Part shown: positions 1 through 5,797 of the stretch, one piece after another
Numbering within the stretch: the first letter of the stretch is position 1
Layout: each line of letters begins with the position of its first letter
Source of the DNA: Spirochaetales bacterium
Lineage (GTDB): Bacteria; Spirochaetota; Spirochaetia; DSM-27196; SKKC01
Length of the DNA stretch: 5,972 bases
Assembly: GCA_007126865.1 (NCBI GenBank)
Contig: SLAN01000081.1
Span: forward strand, 1-5,972
Reading direction: 5' to 3'
Program-made: the position numbers and the translations under genes
The notes under the pieces: model-generated
Seen by the model: the letters and a program-made list of their open reading frames with translations, nothing else
The model's database searches: none
Told to the model about the DNA's origin: nothing

Positions 1-1149
1 CGAGGCTACCACTTCCGCTTTCACGTTCCGCTGCATATCGGTGACCTCTTCCGGTCGTTCATCGATGAGCAGAACGATCATATACACCTCGGGATGATTC
101 TCGGTGATCGCGTTGGCTATCTTCTGCAACAACACCGTCTTTCCGGTCCGAGGGGGACTGACGATCAGGCCGCGCTGCCCCTTGCCGATGGGGCAGAAGA
201 GGTTGATCATGCGGGTCGCAGGGTCACCTTTCGCCGTCTCCATGTTAAGCCGAATATCCGGATAGAGCGGCGTGAGGTTATCGAAAGGAATTCGCGATTG
301 CGCGACGCTCGGGTTGTCAAAGTTGACGGTCTCGACGCGAAGCATCGCGAAGAAACGCTCTCCTTCCTTCGGAGGGCGAATCTGACCGTACACCGTATCG
401 CCGGTCTTCAGATTGAACAGGCGAATTTGCGACGGCGAAATGTAGATGTCGTCCGGACCGGACAGGTACGAGTTCTGCGGACTTCGAAGAAAACCGTAAC
501 CGTCGGGAAGAATCTCCAGTGATCCGTACGCATAGACGTTGCCGTTTCGCTCGGTATGCGCCTTCAGAATGGCGAACACGACTTCCTGCTTCTTCATGGA
601 AATCAGGTTGTCGTGGCTGATACCGAACTTTGCACCGAAACTGCGCAGGTCTTTGAGATTCATCCAGATAAGGTCGTTTATCGACAGCGCCTTGCCGTCG
701 TACTCCCAGTCGGTAGCAGTCCGGTAATCGCCGGTGTTCAACGTCGGCGGGGGACTTGTCGGCGTGGTACCGCCACCGCCGTTATTGCCTCCACCGCTCG
801 AATTGCGTCCGCCTCTCCGTCGCCCGGATCGACTGCGGTTTCCACTGCGACGCTCCTCGCCGTCTCCGTTGGTTCCGACCTCGGCTGAGCTCTCCGATGC
901 TTGCTCGCGTCCCTCGTCGTTGTCGCCGGCGCCACCATTGTCGGAGTCGGAATCATCTTTCGACTTCGTGGCGCGGACCCGCTTCTTCCGAACGGTTGCT
1001 CGACCTTTGGAGGAATCGTGCTCGTCGGAGTCGGTTGTTTCGTCACTTCCACCGTCGGTGGTCATTTCGAACTCCTGCTGTGTGTCGTCCGAGGGAACAC
1101 TCCCGTCGGAACCGTCGTGTGCGTTTCGTCTTATTCGCATTGATGCCAT
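1..1149 (-). CDS. rho: Transcription termination factor Rho (C-terminus beyond left edge)
   Basis: Rho is a hexameric RNA-dependent ATPase/helicase that ends transcription. The window holds 383 codons; by comparison with E. coli Rho (419 aa) about 190 more should lie to the left. Residues 1-143 are a low-complexity extension: acidic and Ser-rich to about 99, Arg/Gly-rich at 100-127, then Thr/Pro-rich. The Rho N-terminal helical domain follows at about 155-200. The RNA-binding cold-shock fold carries DGYGFLR at 216-222. The Walker A loop is PPRTGKT (332-338, Lys337). [15 protein letters not shown] contains Asp363 and the presumed catalytic Glu364. The chosen ATG (1147-1149) directly follows an in-frame TGA and has GGAG six bases upstream. 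An alternative ATG at 1063-1065 (residue 29) has an even better AGGAG with a six-base spacing. Identity is certain; the start is not. Confidence 0.97.
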   Translation of the reverse strand, partial: MASMRIRRNAHDGSDGSVPSDDTQQEFEMTTDGGSDETTDSDEHDSSKGRATVRKKRVRATKSKDDSDSDNGGAGDNDEGREQASESSAEVGTNGDGEERRSGNRSRSGRRRGGRNSSGGGNNGGGGTTPTSPPPTLNTGDYRTATDWEYDGKALSINDLIWMNLKDLRSFGAKFGISHDNLISMKKQEVVFAILKAHTERNGNVYAYGSLEILPDGYGFLRSPQNSYLSGPDDIYISPSQIRLFNLKTGDTVYGQIRPPKEGERFFAMLRVETVNFDNPSVAQSRIPFDNLTPLYPDIRLNMETAKGDPATRMINLFCPIGKGQRGLIVSPPRTGKTVLLQKIANAITENHPEVYMIVLLIDERPEEVTDMQRNVKAEVVAS

Positions 1150-1197
1150 TCAACACTCCAGGTGTTCTGCATTGTCATCGATTTGGGTTCGGTTCAT
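1150..1197 (-). CDS. Possible 15-codon leader peptide ORF abutting rho
   Basis: A short frame reads MNRTQIDDNAEHLEC and stops at TGA (1150-1152). The next three bases are the rho ATG, so the two frames are identical and separated only by the stop. The ribosome-binding signal is weak (GAG about six bases upstream of the ATG). The rho ribosome-binding GGAG lies inside the last codons of this frame, so translation of the small frame would affect access to it. E. coli rho has a leader that takes part in autoregulation, but I know of no homology with this peptide. It could be chance, or it could be a coupling or attenuation device. Confidence 0.3.
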   Translation of the reverse strand: MNRTQIDDNAEHLEC

Positions 1198-1383
1198 GCT
1201 TGCTCGTAGCCGGGTAGTTACTTCTATCGGGAAATGCTCTCGTTTGTGATTACCCTGCGTGGGGAACGCTACAGCGTAGCCCAGTTTCTATATACCGTTA
1301 TGTGGAATCCACGATGTTCGCAGGGAGCCGCCGCAAAGGCTTGACTGAGCTCAAGCAGGAGGCGGAACCTCCACGCAAGACCT
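1150..1383 (-). promoter_or_regulatory. Long structured 5' leader of rho mRNA
   Basis: Starting from the predicted transcript end, the leader can form two adjacent hairpins: GGAGG/CCTCC with a 5-nt loop (1358-1372) and GCTTGA/TCAAGC with a 6-nt loop (1339-1356). Further on, CCCTGCG (1319-1325) can pair with CGCAGGG (1253-1259), closing a domain that contains GTGG-ATT-CCAC (1302-1312) and GCTAC-GCT-GTAGC (1268-1280). An alternative pairing, CGTGG (1309-1313) with CCACG (1258-1262), competes with the GTGG hairpin. No run of U follows any of these stems. I recognise no known riboswitch class. Pairings were found by eye, without energy calculation. Confidence 0.5.
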
Positions 1384-1389
1384 GACAAA

Positions 1390-1418
1390 ATCATAGCTCT
1401 AAGCGGAGCGCCTGTCAA
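1390..1418 (-). promoter_or_regulatory. Sigma70-type promoter for rho
   Basis: Read on the minus strand, the -35 box is TTGACA (1413-1418), the spacer is exactly 17 bp, and the -10 box is TATGAT (1390-1395), one mismatch from consensus. Start is predicted at the A at about 1383. This gives rho a 5' leader of about 230 nt. No gene between here and the bactofilin needs this promoter, so rho is its obvious target. This is the strongest promoter match found in the window. Confidence 0.85.
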
Positions 1419-1424
1419 CTACAC

Positions 1425-1501
1425 CGTCGCGTTCTGCCGCCGCCGCGTTCTGCCGCCGCCTTCTGCCGCCGTCGCCTTCTGCCGCCGCCGCGTTCGTCGC
1501 C
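1425..1501. repeat. 16-bp GC-rich tandem repeat (minisatellite-like)
   Basis: The unit is CGYCGCGTTCTGCCGC. Copies lie at 1425-1440, 1441-1456, 1457-1469 (three bases deleted), 1470-1485 and a diverged fifth at 1486-1501. The core TTCTGCC recurs at 1432, 1448, 1461 and 1477. The array ends about seven bases upstream of the rho -35 box, where UP elements or activator sites would lie. A period of 16 does not preserve a reading frame, which argues against coding. It may have arisen by replication slippage. Confidence 0.8.
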
Positions 1502-1622
1502 GTGTCACCGTCCGTCAGGTGCGCAATCCCCGAAAGCATCCCGCAAAATACGCGAACCTCCGGGAACATCGCTGTGGAGCGCTGCAACGAGCGCCCGTCG
1601 GTATCCGCGAGTGACGATGGTG

Positions 1623-1640
1623 TCTCCCGACTTCGGGAGA
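1623..1640 (-). terminator. Hairpin just after the bactofilin stop, no U-run
   Basis: TCTCCCG and CGGGAGA form a perfect 7-bp stem with the 4-nt loop AAGT (minus strand), starting seven bases after the bactofilin TAG. The sequence that follows, CACCATCG, has no T-tract, so this is not a classic intrinsic terminator. It may protect the 3' end or pause polymerase. Confidence 0.45.
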
Positions 1641-1647
1641 GCGGCCA

Positions 1648-2073
1648 CTATCCCTCCGACTGAAAGACGCCCTGTACGCTCTTGCGAAGCTGGTTTGCGG
1701 GAACGGCGAAAATATCGACCGCATTCACATTCTTGATCATCTCGCACTTCCCTTCAAAAACGACCCCTTCGCCGATCCGTACCCGCGCCGTCCGTACATT
1801 CCCGTACATCTTCGCTGCGGGAAGCATCTCGACCCGTTCCGTCGCGTGCGCATTCCCGCGAAGGGTGCCGCCGATGATGATCGCTCGTGCACGGACATCG
1901 GCGCGGACGACCGCGTTCTCATGAATGTAGAGCATCCCGTCGGACTCGATCTCGCCCTCAAACGTACCACTGATGCTCAACGATTCACGAAAGCGCAGCT
2001 TTCCCTTGAGCAGCGTGCCCGTACCGATTCGCGTCGCAGTACGCGGCGCCTTTCCGCCTTGATTTCGTGCCAT
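1648..2073 (-). CDS. Bactofilin (polymer-forming cytoskeletal protein)
   Basis: Bactofilins self-assemble without nucleotide into filaments of right-handed beta-helical subunits and act in cell shape, polarity and envelope synthesis. The protein has 141 residues, typical for the family. A short polar basic N-terminus (MARNQGGKAPRTATRIG) precedes a core at about 15-115. That core has the usual short-strand periodicity rich in Gly, Ile and Val, for example LSISGTFEGEIESDG, VRADVRARAIIIGGTLRGN and VRIGEGVVFEGKCEM. A C-terminal tail of about 25 residues follows. It starts 20 bases after the stop of the TPR gene, so it is probably the last gene of the response regulator operon. The ribosome-binding site is weak (GGTG about 11 bases upstream). 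The family is clear; the process it serves here is not known. Confidence 0.93.
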   Translation of the reverse strand: MARNQGGKAPRTATRIGTGTLLKGKLRFRESLSISGTFEGEIESDGMLYIHENAVVRADVRARAIIIGGTLRGNAHATERVEMLPAAKMYGNVRTARVRIGEGVVFEGKCEMIKNVNAVDIFAVPANQLRKSVQGVFQSEG

Positions 2074-2093
2074 TATTTCGCTTTCACCGCTTC

Positions 2094-2315
2094 CTACTTA
2101 GTTTGCATCTCGAAAACTCCGTCCCAATCCACGGGAGGCGGAGACTCGAGATAGTGTCTGCAGCGTTCCACATAAACCTGCGACGGCCCGTCGGTCGGAT
2201 CGTGCTCGAGCGCCGACTCGAAGCAGGTAAGCGCCCGCTCGAAGTCACGAAGCTTGTAATGACGTCTGCCCTCCGAGAACTTCTCGCACGCGGCGCGTTT
2301 TTCTTCGCTAACCAC
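2094..2315 (-). CDS. Small TPR protein with a cyclase-type C-terminal tail
   Basis: I chose the GTG at 2313-2315, giving 73 residues and an 8-base overlap with the response regulator stop; a TTG at 2349-2351 would add 12. Residues 8-42 form one helical TPR-like hairpin (KFSEGRRHYKLRDFERALTCFESALEHDP). The tail, GPSQVYVERCRHYLESPPP then VDWDGVFEMQTK, closely resembles the C-terminus I know from multidomain class III adenylate/guanylate cyclases that end in TPRs. No cyclase domain is present here. The protein is cytoplasmic with no signal peptide. The overlap suggests coupled translation and a shared role with the regulator, perhaps as a protein-protein adaptor. The link to cyclase tails is from memory of the motif. 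Confidence 0.8.
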   Translation of the reverse strand: MVSEEKRAACEKFSEGRRHYKLRDFERALTCFESALEHDPTDGPSQVYVERCRHYLESPPPVDWDGVFEMQTK

Positions 2316-3048
2316 GATTACCGTCCGTGTCCGGCTTCTTGCCGGTCTCAAACCGCTCTCGATACTTTCGATCGAGTACCTCGACGGTAACTTCCTCTTC
2401 TCTTATCTCGTCACCCTGGCGGGTGAGATCATCGATCTCGCTCTGCAGCGCATCGAGCGCGGCAATAGTCGAGTCGGCCTCGCGTTTTACCTCGGAAACG
2501 AACTCCTCGAGCGCCCGGCGATCGTCGAGTGGCAAGGTATCCGCACGAGCGCGCAGCTCAATCATCGGTTCCCGAAGCTTCTCGGTAAAATAGACAAGCG
2601 ACTTGTTCAGTGATTGCGTTACCGCAATTCGCCGCTCCCGTCGCACCACCTGCTCGGCCATCTCTCGGTGCCGCAATACCGCTTTGATTCTGGCGAGAAC
2701 CTCGGAGAAGTTAAAGGGCTTGGTGATATAGTCCTCGACACCGAGCTCAAACCCCTCGATCTTGTCCTTCACATCGTCCATGGCCGAGAACATGATCACC
2801 GGAACATCCCGGATCGTCTCGTATTCGGCGTCGTTCTTCAGTGCCCGCGTCATTTCCCAACCGGTCATACGGGGCATGATGTTGTCGACTACGATGAGGT
2901 CCGGCCTCATATCGAGAGCCTGCTGCAACCCTTCTTCGCCGTCGGAGGCTCGGCATACATCGAAGCCGAGTTTCGAGAGCATTACCTCGAAGAAGTCGAG
3001 ATTAATAGGCTCGTCGTCGACGATCAGAATCGTTTCGCTTCTTTCCAT
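2308..3048 (-). CDS. Response regulator: REC domain plus degenerate DHp-like helical domain
   Basis: The 246-residue protein begins with a receiver domain (about 6-125). Its acidic pair is Asp11/Asp12, the phospho-acceptor is Asp55 in LIVVDNIMPRMTG, the switch Ser is Ser88 (FSAMDD) and the conserved Lys is Lys110 (ITKPF). No DNA-binding or enzymatic output domain follows. Residues about 125-230 are two long charged helices. The first contains FTEKLREPM (153-162), which aligns with the kinase dimerisation motif VAHELRNPL, but Glu156 replaces the phosphorylated His. No ATPase domain is present. The ATG is the only reasonable start, since a TAA lies seven codons upstream; its ribosome-binding site is poor. 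It probably dimerises and signals by protein contact, perhaps to the overlapping TPR protein. The receiver is certain; the DHp-like reading is inferred. Confidence 0.92.
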   Translation of the reverse strand: MERSETILIVDDEPINLDFFEVMLSKLGFDVCRASDGEEGLQQALDMRPDLIVVDNIMPRMTGWEMTRALKNDAEYETIRDVPVIMFSAMDDVKDKIEGFELGVEDYITKPFNFSEVLARIKAVLRHREMAEQVVRRERRIAVTQSLNKSLVYFTEKLREPMIELRARADTLPLDDRRALEEFVSEVKREADSTIAALDALQSEIDDLTRQGDEIREEEVTVEVLDRKYRERFETGKKPDTDGNRG

Positions 3049-3063
3049 GCTGTCGGCGCCGAT

Positions 3064-3091
3064 TCTTTATCGGACAACTCCCGCTTGTCAA
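3064..3091 (-). promoter_or_regulatory. Candidate promoter for the response regulator operon
   Basis: On the minus strand, a perfect TTGACA (3086-3091) is followed after 16 bp by TAAAGA (3064-3069), a weak -10 box. Transcription would start around 3057, only about ten bases before the ATG. That would make a nearly leaderless mRNA and would fit the lack of a clear ribosome-binding site. Read-through from lnt is an alternative. Confidence 0.4.
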
Positions 3092-3096
3092 TGTTA

Positions 3097-3133
3097 GGTC
3101 ACGGGGAAGCGAAGCACCGCGCCTCCGTGAACC
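3097..3133 (-). terminator. Imperfect hairpin after lnt, no U-run
   Basis: Just after the lnt stop, GGTTCACGG (3125-3133) can pair with CCGTGACC (3097-3104), an 8-bp stem with one bulged T and a 20-nt GC-rich loop. No T-tract follows. It may mark the operon boundary or stabilise the lnt 3' end, but it does not meet the criteria for an intrinsic terminator. Confidence 0.35.
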
Positions 3134-3136
3134 GCC

Positions 3137-4906
3137 CTATCGTCTTCGTCCGTCGCGCACCGCTCCGAACACCATGGCGACCGCCGCCCCGGCGAGCACG
3201 ATGACAGCGAACCAGTCACCGAATCGCGTATAAATGGTTTCCGACGCTGTGTACACCGGGGCGTCGGCGATGAGGTAACTCTCCACCAGCGGTTCATCCA
3301 TTGCGGTGATTACGCCGTTCGGGTCGACGACGGCGGTAATGCCGCCATTCGTCCCCCGTACCATGGTTCGCCGGTTCTCACCTGCGCGAAACACCGACAT
3401 CGCGAAGTGCTGCATTGCGGCGGACACGCTGTTCGCCCAGCGATCGTTCGTAAGATTAACGATTACCTCGGCGCCCTCTCGTACGAACTCCCGCGAAAGA
3501 TAGCCGAAGGTATCCTCGAAACAGATAGGAGTGGAGAATCGCACGCCGTCGGAGGTCTCGAATACGGTATACTCTTTCCCTTGACCCCAGAAATGCGTGT
3601 CGAACTCGAGCAATAAGTCACGCATCCAGCCGAAAAGCATACCATCGTACGGAAAGTTTTCGGTGAACGGGACGAGATGCACCTTCCGGTAGGTTTCGAC
3701 GATTTCACCTCCCTCGAAGAGGAGCGTGGCATTGTAGTCGACGCGGGAAACGGTCCCGTCTTCCTGGCGTTCCCGCCGTGCATCGCTGTTTCCGACGATG
3801 TACGGAACCGTTTGATCTGCCATAAAGGCGCGGATCCGATTCACGAGTGCGAGCGTGTCCGGATTCTCACGAAACTGCGAATGGTACCCGATCGGGGGGA
3901 CGAAGCTCGTCTCCGACCATATTACCGCCTCGATCGAATCGTCTTCGGCGAGCGCCGCCTCGCTCTGGCGGATCGAGCGACGGAGACTCTCCTCATAGGC
4001 GGCGAGCCCGCCCTGGTGCGGGTCGACATTCTGCTGAACCAGCGCAACCCGCCAATTCCGGCTGCCGGAATAATCGGTGCGCAGTACAACTCCGCCGATG
4101 AGAAGCGCCGCCGCGAGAGCGACCGCGTATGCTCCGAAGTCGATACGATATCGTCGGAACGCCTGCCGCACGGTACCGGCGAGATCATCGGCTTTGACGC
4201 TCAGGAAGATGGTCGCCAGAAGCATGGACGGGAGCACAACAAGCAGCGACACCCCCCAAACGCCCGGCACGCTCGAGAAGCGTACAAGCGCCGGAATCCG
4301 GTATTGCGAGTATCCGAGAATACCGTACGCGTAACCGAGGAACCCGAGAGTGCGCAGGTACTCATAACCGACCCAGATGGCCGTTTGCACCAGATAGCCG
4401 TTTCTCGGGAAAAACCGCTTCGCCAGCTGCAGCAGCGGAAAGAGTACGACATAGTAGACGCCGTAGATCAGCGGAACGATGAGGATCGCCAGTACGTGAA
4501 AGCTGCCGATCCAGTAGTTGTGGAGCATGTAGCTCACCAGTCCGTACACCAATCCGTACAACGCTGCACGCAGCAGGCCGGCTCTGTTCACTACGTAGAC
4601 CGCCGGCGCGATTGCGACGTACGCCAACGGCCACCACCCTGCGTCGCTGAGAAAGTGTGGGAAACTGAAAGTGAAAAGGAGCGCCGAGACGGCGAGCAAA
4701 AGGAGATCGAAAAGCGTATGCCGCGCCGGAATCCGGGCCCGAGCCGATGTGACCGAATCGGGCCGATCCGCTTGCGCAGACGTGGGTGCGCCGCCCCGAC
4801 TCCCGCTTGGCGGCGAGGCCGGCTTTCCGCGCGGGGAGGAGGTCGAAACCGCGCTTCGAGAACGCGCTCCCCGCCCGCTCTTTCGCCTTCCCGACTTTGA
4901 CGCCAT
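3137..4906 (-). CDS. lnt: Apolipoprotein N-acyltransferase
   Basis: Lnt adds the third acyl chain to the N-terminal Cys of lipoproteins in the inner membrane, using a phospholipid donor. The 589-residue protein has a basic, Ser/Pro/Arg-rich leader (1-62). A multi-pass membrane region follows, with hydrophobic segments near 64-84, 92-106, 111-128, 134-160, 172-196, 215-236 and 258-276. The nitrilase-like catalytic domain spans about 285-545, and a last membrane segment lies at about 563-583. The expected triad is present: Glu332 (VIWSETSF), Lys408 (TYRKVHLVPF) and Cys462 (STPICFEDTF), with Glu416 and Glu464 as likely supporting acids. E. coli Lnt has 512 residues, so most of the excess is the N-terminal leader. 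The ATG lies eight bases after the HU stop, with AGGGAG inside the end of the HU gene, suggesting coupled translation. Confidence 0.96.
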   Translation of the reverse strand: MASKSGRRKSGRGARSRSAVSTSSPRGKPASPPSGSRGGAPTSAQADRPDSVTSARARIPARHTLFDLLLLAVSALLFTFSFPHFLSDAGWWPLAYVAIAPAVYVVNRAGLLRAALYGLVYGLVSYMLHNYWIGSFHVLAILIVPLIYGVYYVVLFPLLQLAKRFFPRNGYLVQTAIWVGYEYLRTLGFLGYAYGILGYSQYRIPALVRFSSVPGVWGVSLLVVLPSMLLATIFLSVKADDLAGTVRQAFRRYRIDFGAYAVALAAALLIGGVVLRTDYSGSRNWRVALVQQNVDPHQGGLAAYEESLRRSIRQSEAALAEDDSIEAVIWSETSFVPPIGYHSQFRENPDTLALVNRIRAFMADQTVPYIVGNSDARRERQEDGTVSRVDYNATLLFEGGEIVETYRKVHLVPFTENFPYDGMLFGWMRDLLLEFDTHFWGQGKEYTVFETSDGVRFSTPICFEDTFGYLSREFVREGAEVIVNLTNDRWANSVSAAMQHFAMSVFRAGENRRTMVRGTNGGITAVVDPNGVITAMDEPLVESYLIADAPVYTASETIYTRFGDWFAVIVLAGAAVAMVFGAVRDGRRR

Positions 4907-4914
4907 TATCCCGG

Positions 4915-5223
4915 CTACTCCCTCAACGGCCAGGAAGCCTGCTTCAGCTCCTTGCCCGGGCGGAAAACGACCACGCCGTGATTACGCACTCGCACGGTCT
5001 CGCCGGTCTTCGGGTTTCGAGCACGCTCCCTCCCTTTTCGTGTTCGGATTTCGAAGGTTCCGAATCCGCGGAACTCTATCGTCCTGTCGTTAATCAGCGC
5101 CGTCTTCACCTCGTCAAAGAAGGAATCGATTATCTTATGGATGTCCTTCTTACTGCACCGTGAGGTCTCGGCAATACTCTCGACTATCTCGGCCTTCGTA
5201 AGCTTACCGTTTTCTTCTGACAC
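4915..5223 (-). CDS. hup: HU-family DNA-binding protein
   Basis: This 102-residue histone-like protein binds and bends DNA as a dimer in the nucleoid. The N-terminal helices (LTKAEIVESIAETSRCSKKD to about residue 42) are followed by the beta-arm region. That region contains FRGFGTFEIRTRKGRERARN and PKTGE, the family signature, including the Pro at 71 that intercalates into DNA. The C-terminus (FRPGKELKQ) matches the family, with a short extra tail ASWPLRE. I chose the GTG at 5221-5223 because AGGAG lies eight bases upstream and the protein then starts in register with other HU proteins; the frame stays open 18 codons further. It lies 64 bases after rpsT and 8 bases before lnt, in one likely operon. 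HU and IHF-type subunits cannot be separated firmly here. Confidence 0.95.
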   Translation of the reverse strand: MSEENGKLTKAEIVESIAETSRCSKKDIHKIIDSFFDEVKTALINDRTIEFRGFGTFEIRTRKGRERARNPKTGETVRVRNHGVVVFRPGKELKQASWPLRE

Positions 5224-5287
5224 CCCTGACGCTCCTTTCTCTTCACGAAAGATTGCTTGCCGCCGTAGAGCCGGCACGAGTTACTCG

Positions 5288-5557
5288 TCAGGATGATGCG
5301 CGCGATGAGTTCAGTTTCCTATTGAGTCGTGATTTCGTTCGGGCTACCGTGTTCCTGTGGAACACGCCCTTGCCCGCTGCGGAGTCGAGCAGTTTTTCGA
5401 CGCTCACCAGCTGCGTTTCCGCCGCAGTGGTATCTCCCGCGCTGAGCGCCCCGTTGAATTTGCGAATGCCCGTGCGGACACTACTCCGCACACTGCGGTT
5501 ACGCAGCCTTCGCTTCTCGCTTTGTTCGTGACGCTTCTGCGCCGAGCTCTTAGCCAC
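5288..5557 (-). CDS. rpsT: 30S ribosomal protein S20
   Basis: S20 binds 16S rRNA early in small-subunit assembly. The 89-residue protein is typical in length and very basic. It starts (V/M)AKSSAQKRHEQSEKRRLRN, the family N-terminus, and continues with VRTGIRKFNGAL and the helical C-terminal part ending FHRNTVARTKSRLNRKLN. The start is a GTG at 5555-5557, supported by a strong GGAGG eight bases upstream; the frame remains open upstream but those residues do not resemble S20. It is the first gene of the probable rpsT-HU-lnt operon. In E. coli S20 represses its own synthesis; nothing seen here tests that. Confidence 0.97.
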   Translation of the reverse strand: MAKSSAQKRHEQSEKRRLRNRSVRSSVRTGIRKFNGALSAGDTTAAETQLVSVEKLLDSAAGKGVFHRNTVARTKSRLNRKLNSSRASS

Positions 5558-5612
5558 TATGAAATCCTCCGTTCGATGTCGGCTATTAATGTCAGTGTAA
5601 TAACGAGCGCGA

Positions 5613-5641
5613 AAGCTACCAGATAACTCGTTTCGTGTCAA
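5613..5641 (-). promoter_or_regulatory. Promoter for the rpsT-HU-lnt operon
   Basis: On the minus strand a perfect TTGACA (5636-5641) is followed by 17 bp and TAGCTT (5613-5618). The -10 match is modest, but it is preceded by TGG, an extended -10 element. The predicted start is near 5606, leaving a leader of about 49 nt that ends in the GGAGG of rpsT. Confidence 0.6.
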
Positions 5642-5797
5642 TGCTTAAGAAAATCGGTTGTGCGGTTCCTGGTGACAAATCCGGTCGATGAAGGGGCGAT
5701 GACCGAGATTTTGCCGCGCCTGCTTCGCACTTCCGTCGATTTCGTGCACACTGAGAGCCGTCCATTCGGTTCCGGAAAAAGAAGTAGAGGAAGTGCC

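Noticed and set aside
734..1249. 171-codon plus-strand frame opposite the start of rho
   Set aside because: It is Pro/Ser/Leu-rich because it mirrors the low-complexity Rho extension; it has no ribosome-binding site or recognisable domain.
1321..1383. Compact GC-rich hairpins suggesting a tRNA or small RNA gene
   Set aside because: No cloverleaf, T-loop or anticodon arrangement can be drawn. The hairpins lie just after a strong promoter in the rho leader, which explains them better.
1399..1587. Minus-strand frame between bactofilin and rho, Ala/Arg-rich
   Set aside because: It needs a TTG start without a ribosome-binding site, runs through the 16-bp repeat and ends inside the rho promoter. 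The repeat period does not keep frame, so the composition is a by-product.
1505..1747. 80-codon minus-strand frame overlapping the end of the bactofilin
   Set aside because: It overlaps the bactofilin 3' part in another frame and shows no family features.
3677..4900. 407-codon open frame on the plus strand opposite lnt
   Set aside because: It lies wholly antisense to a clear Lnt with all catalytic residues. Its translation is Arg/His/Gln-rich without domains. Long antisense frames are common in GC-rich genes.
5224..5287. Short inverted repeats between rpsT and HU (CGAG-TAA-CTCG and others)
   Set aside because: Stems are only 4-5 bp with no T-run, too weak to call a terminator inside a likely operon.
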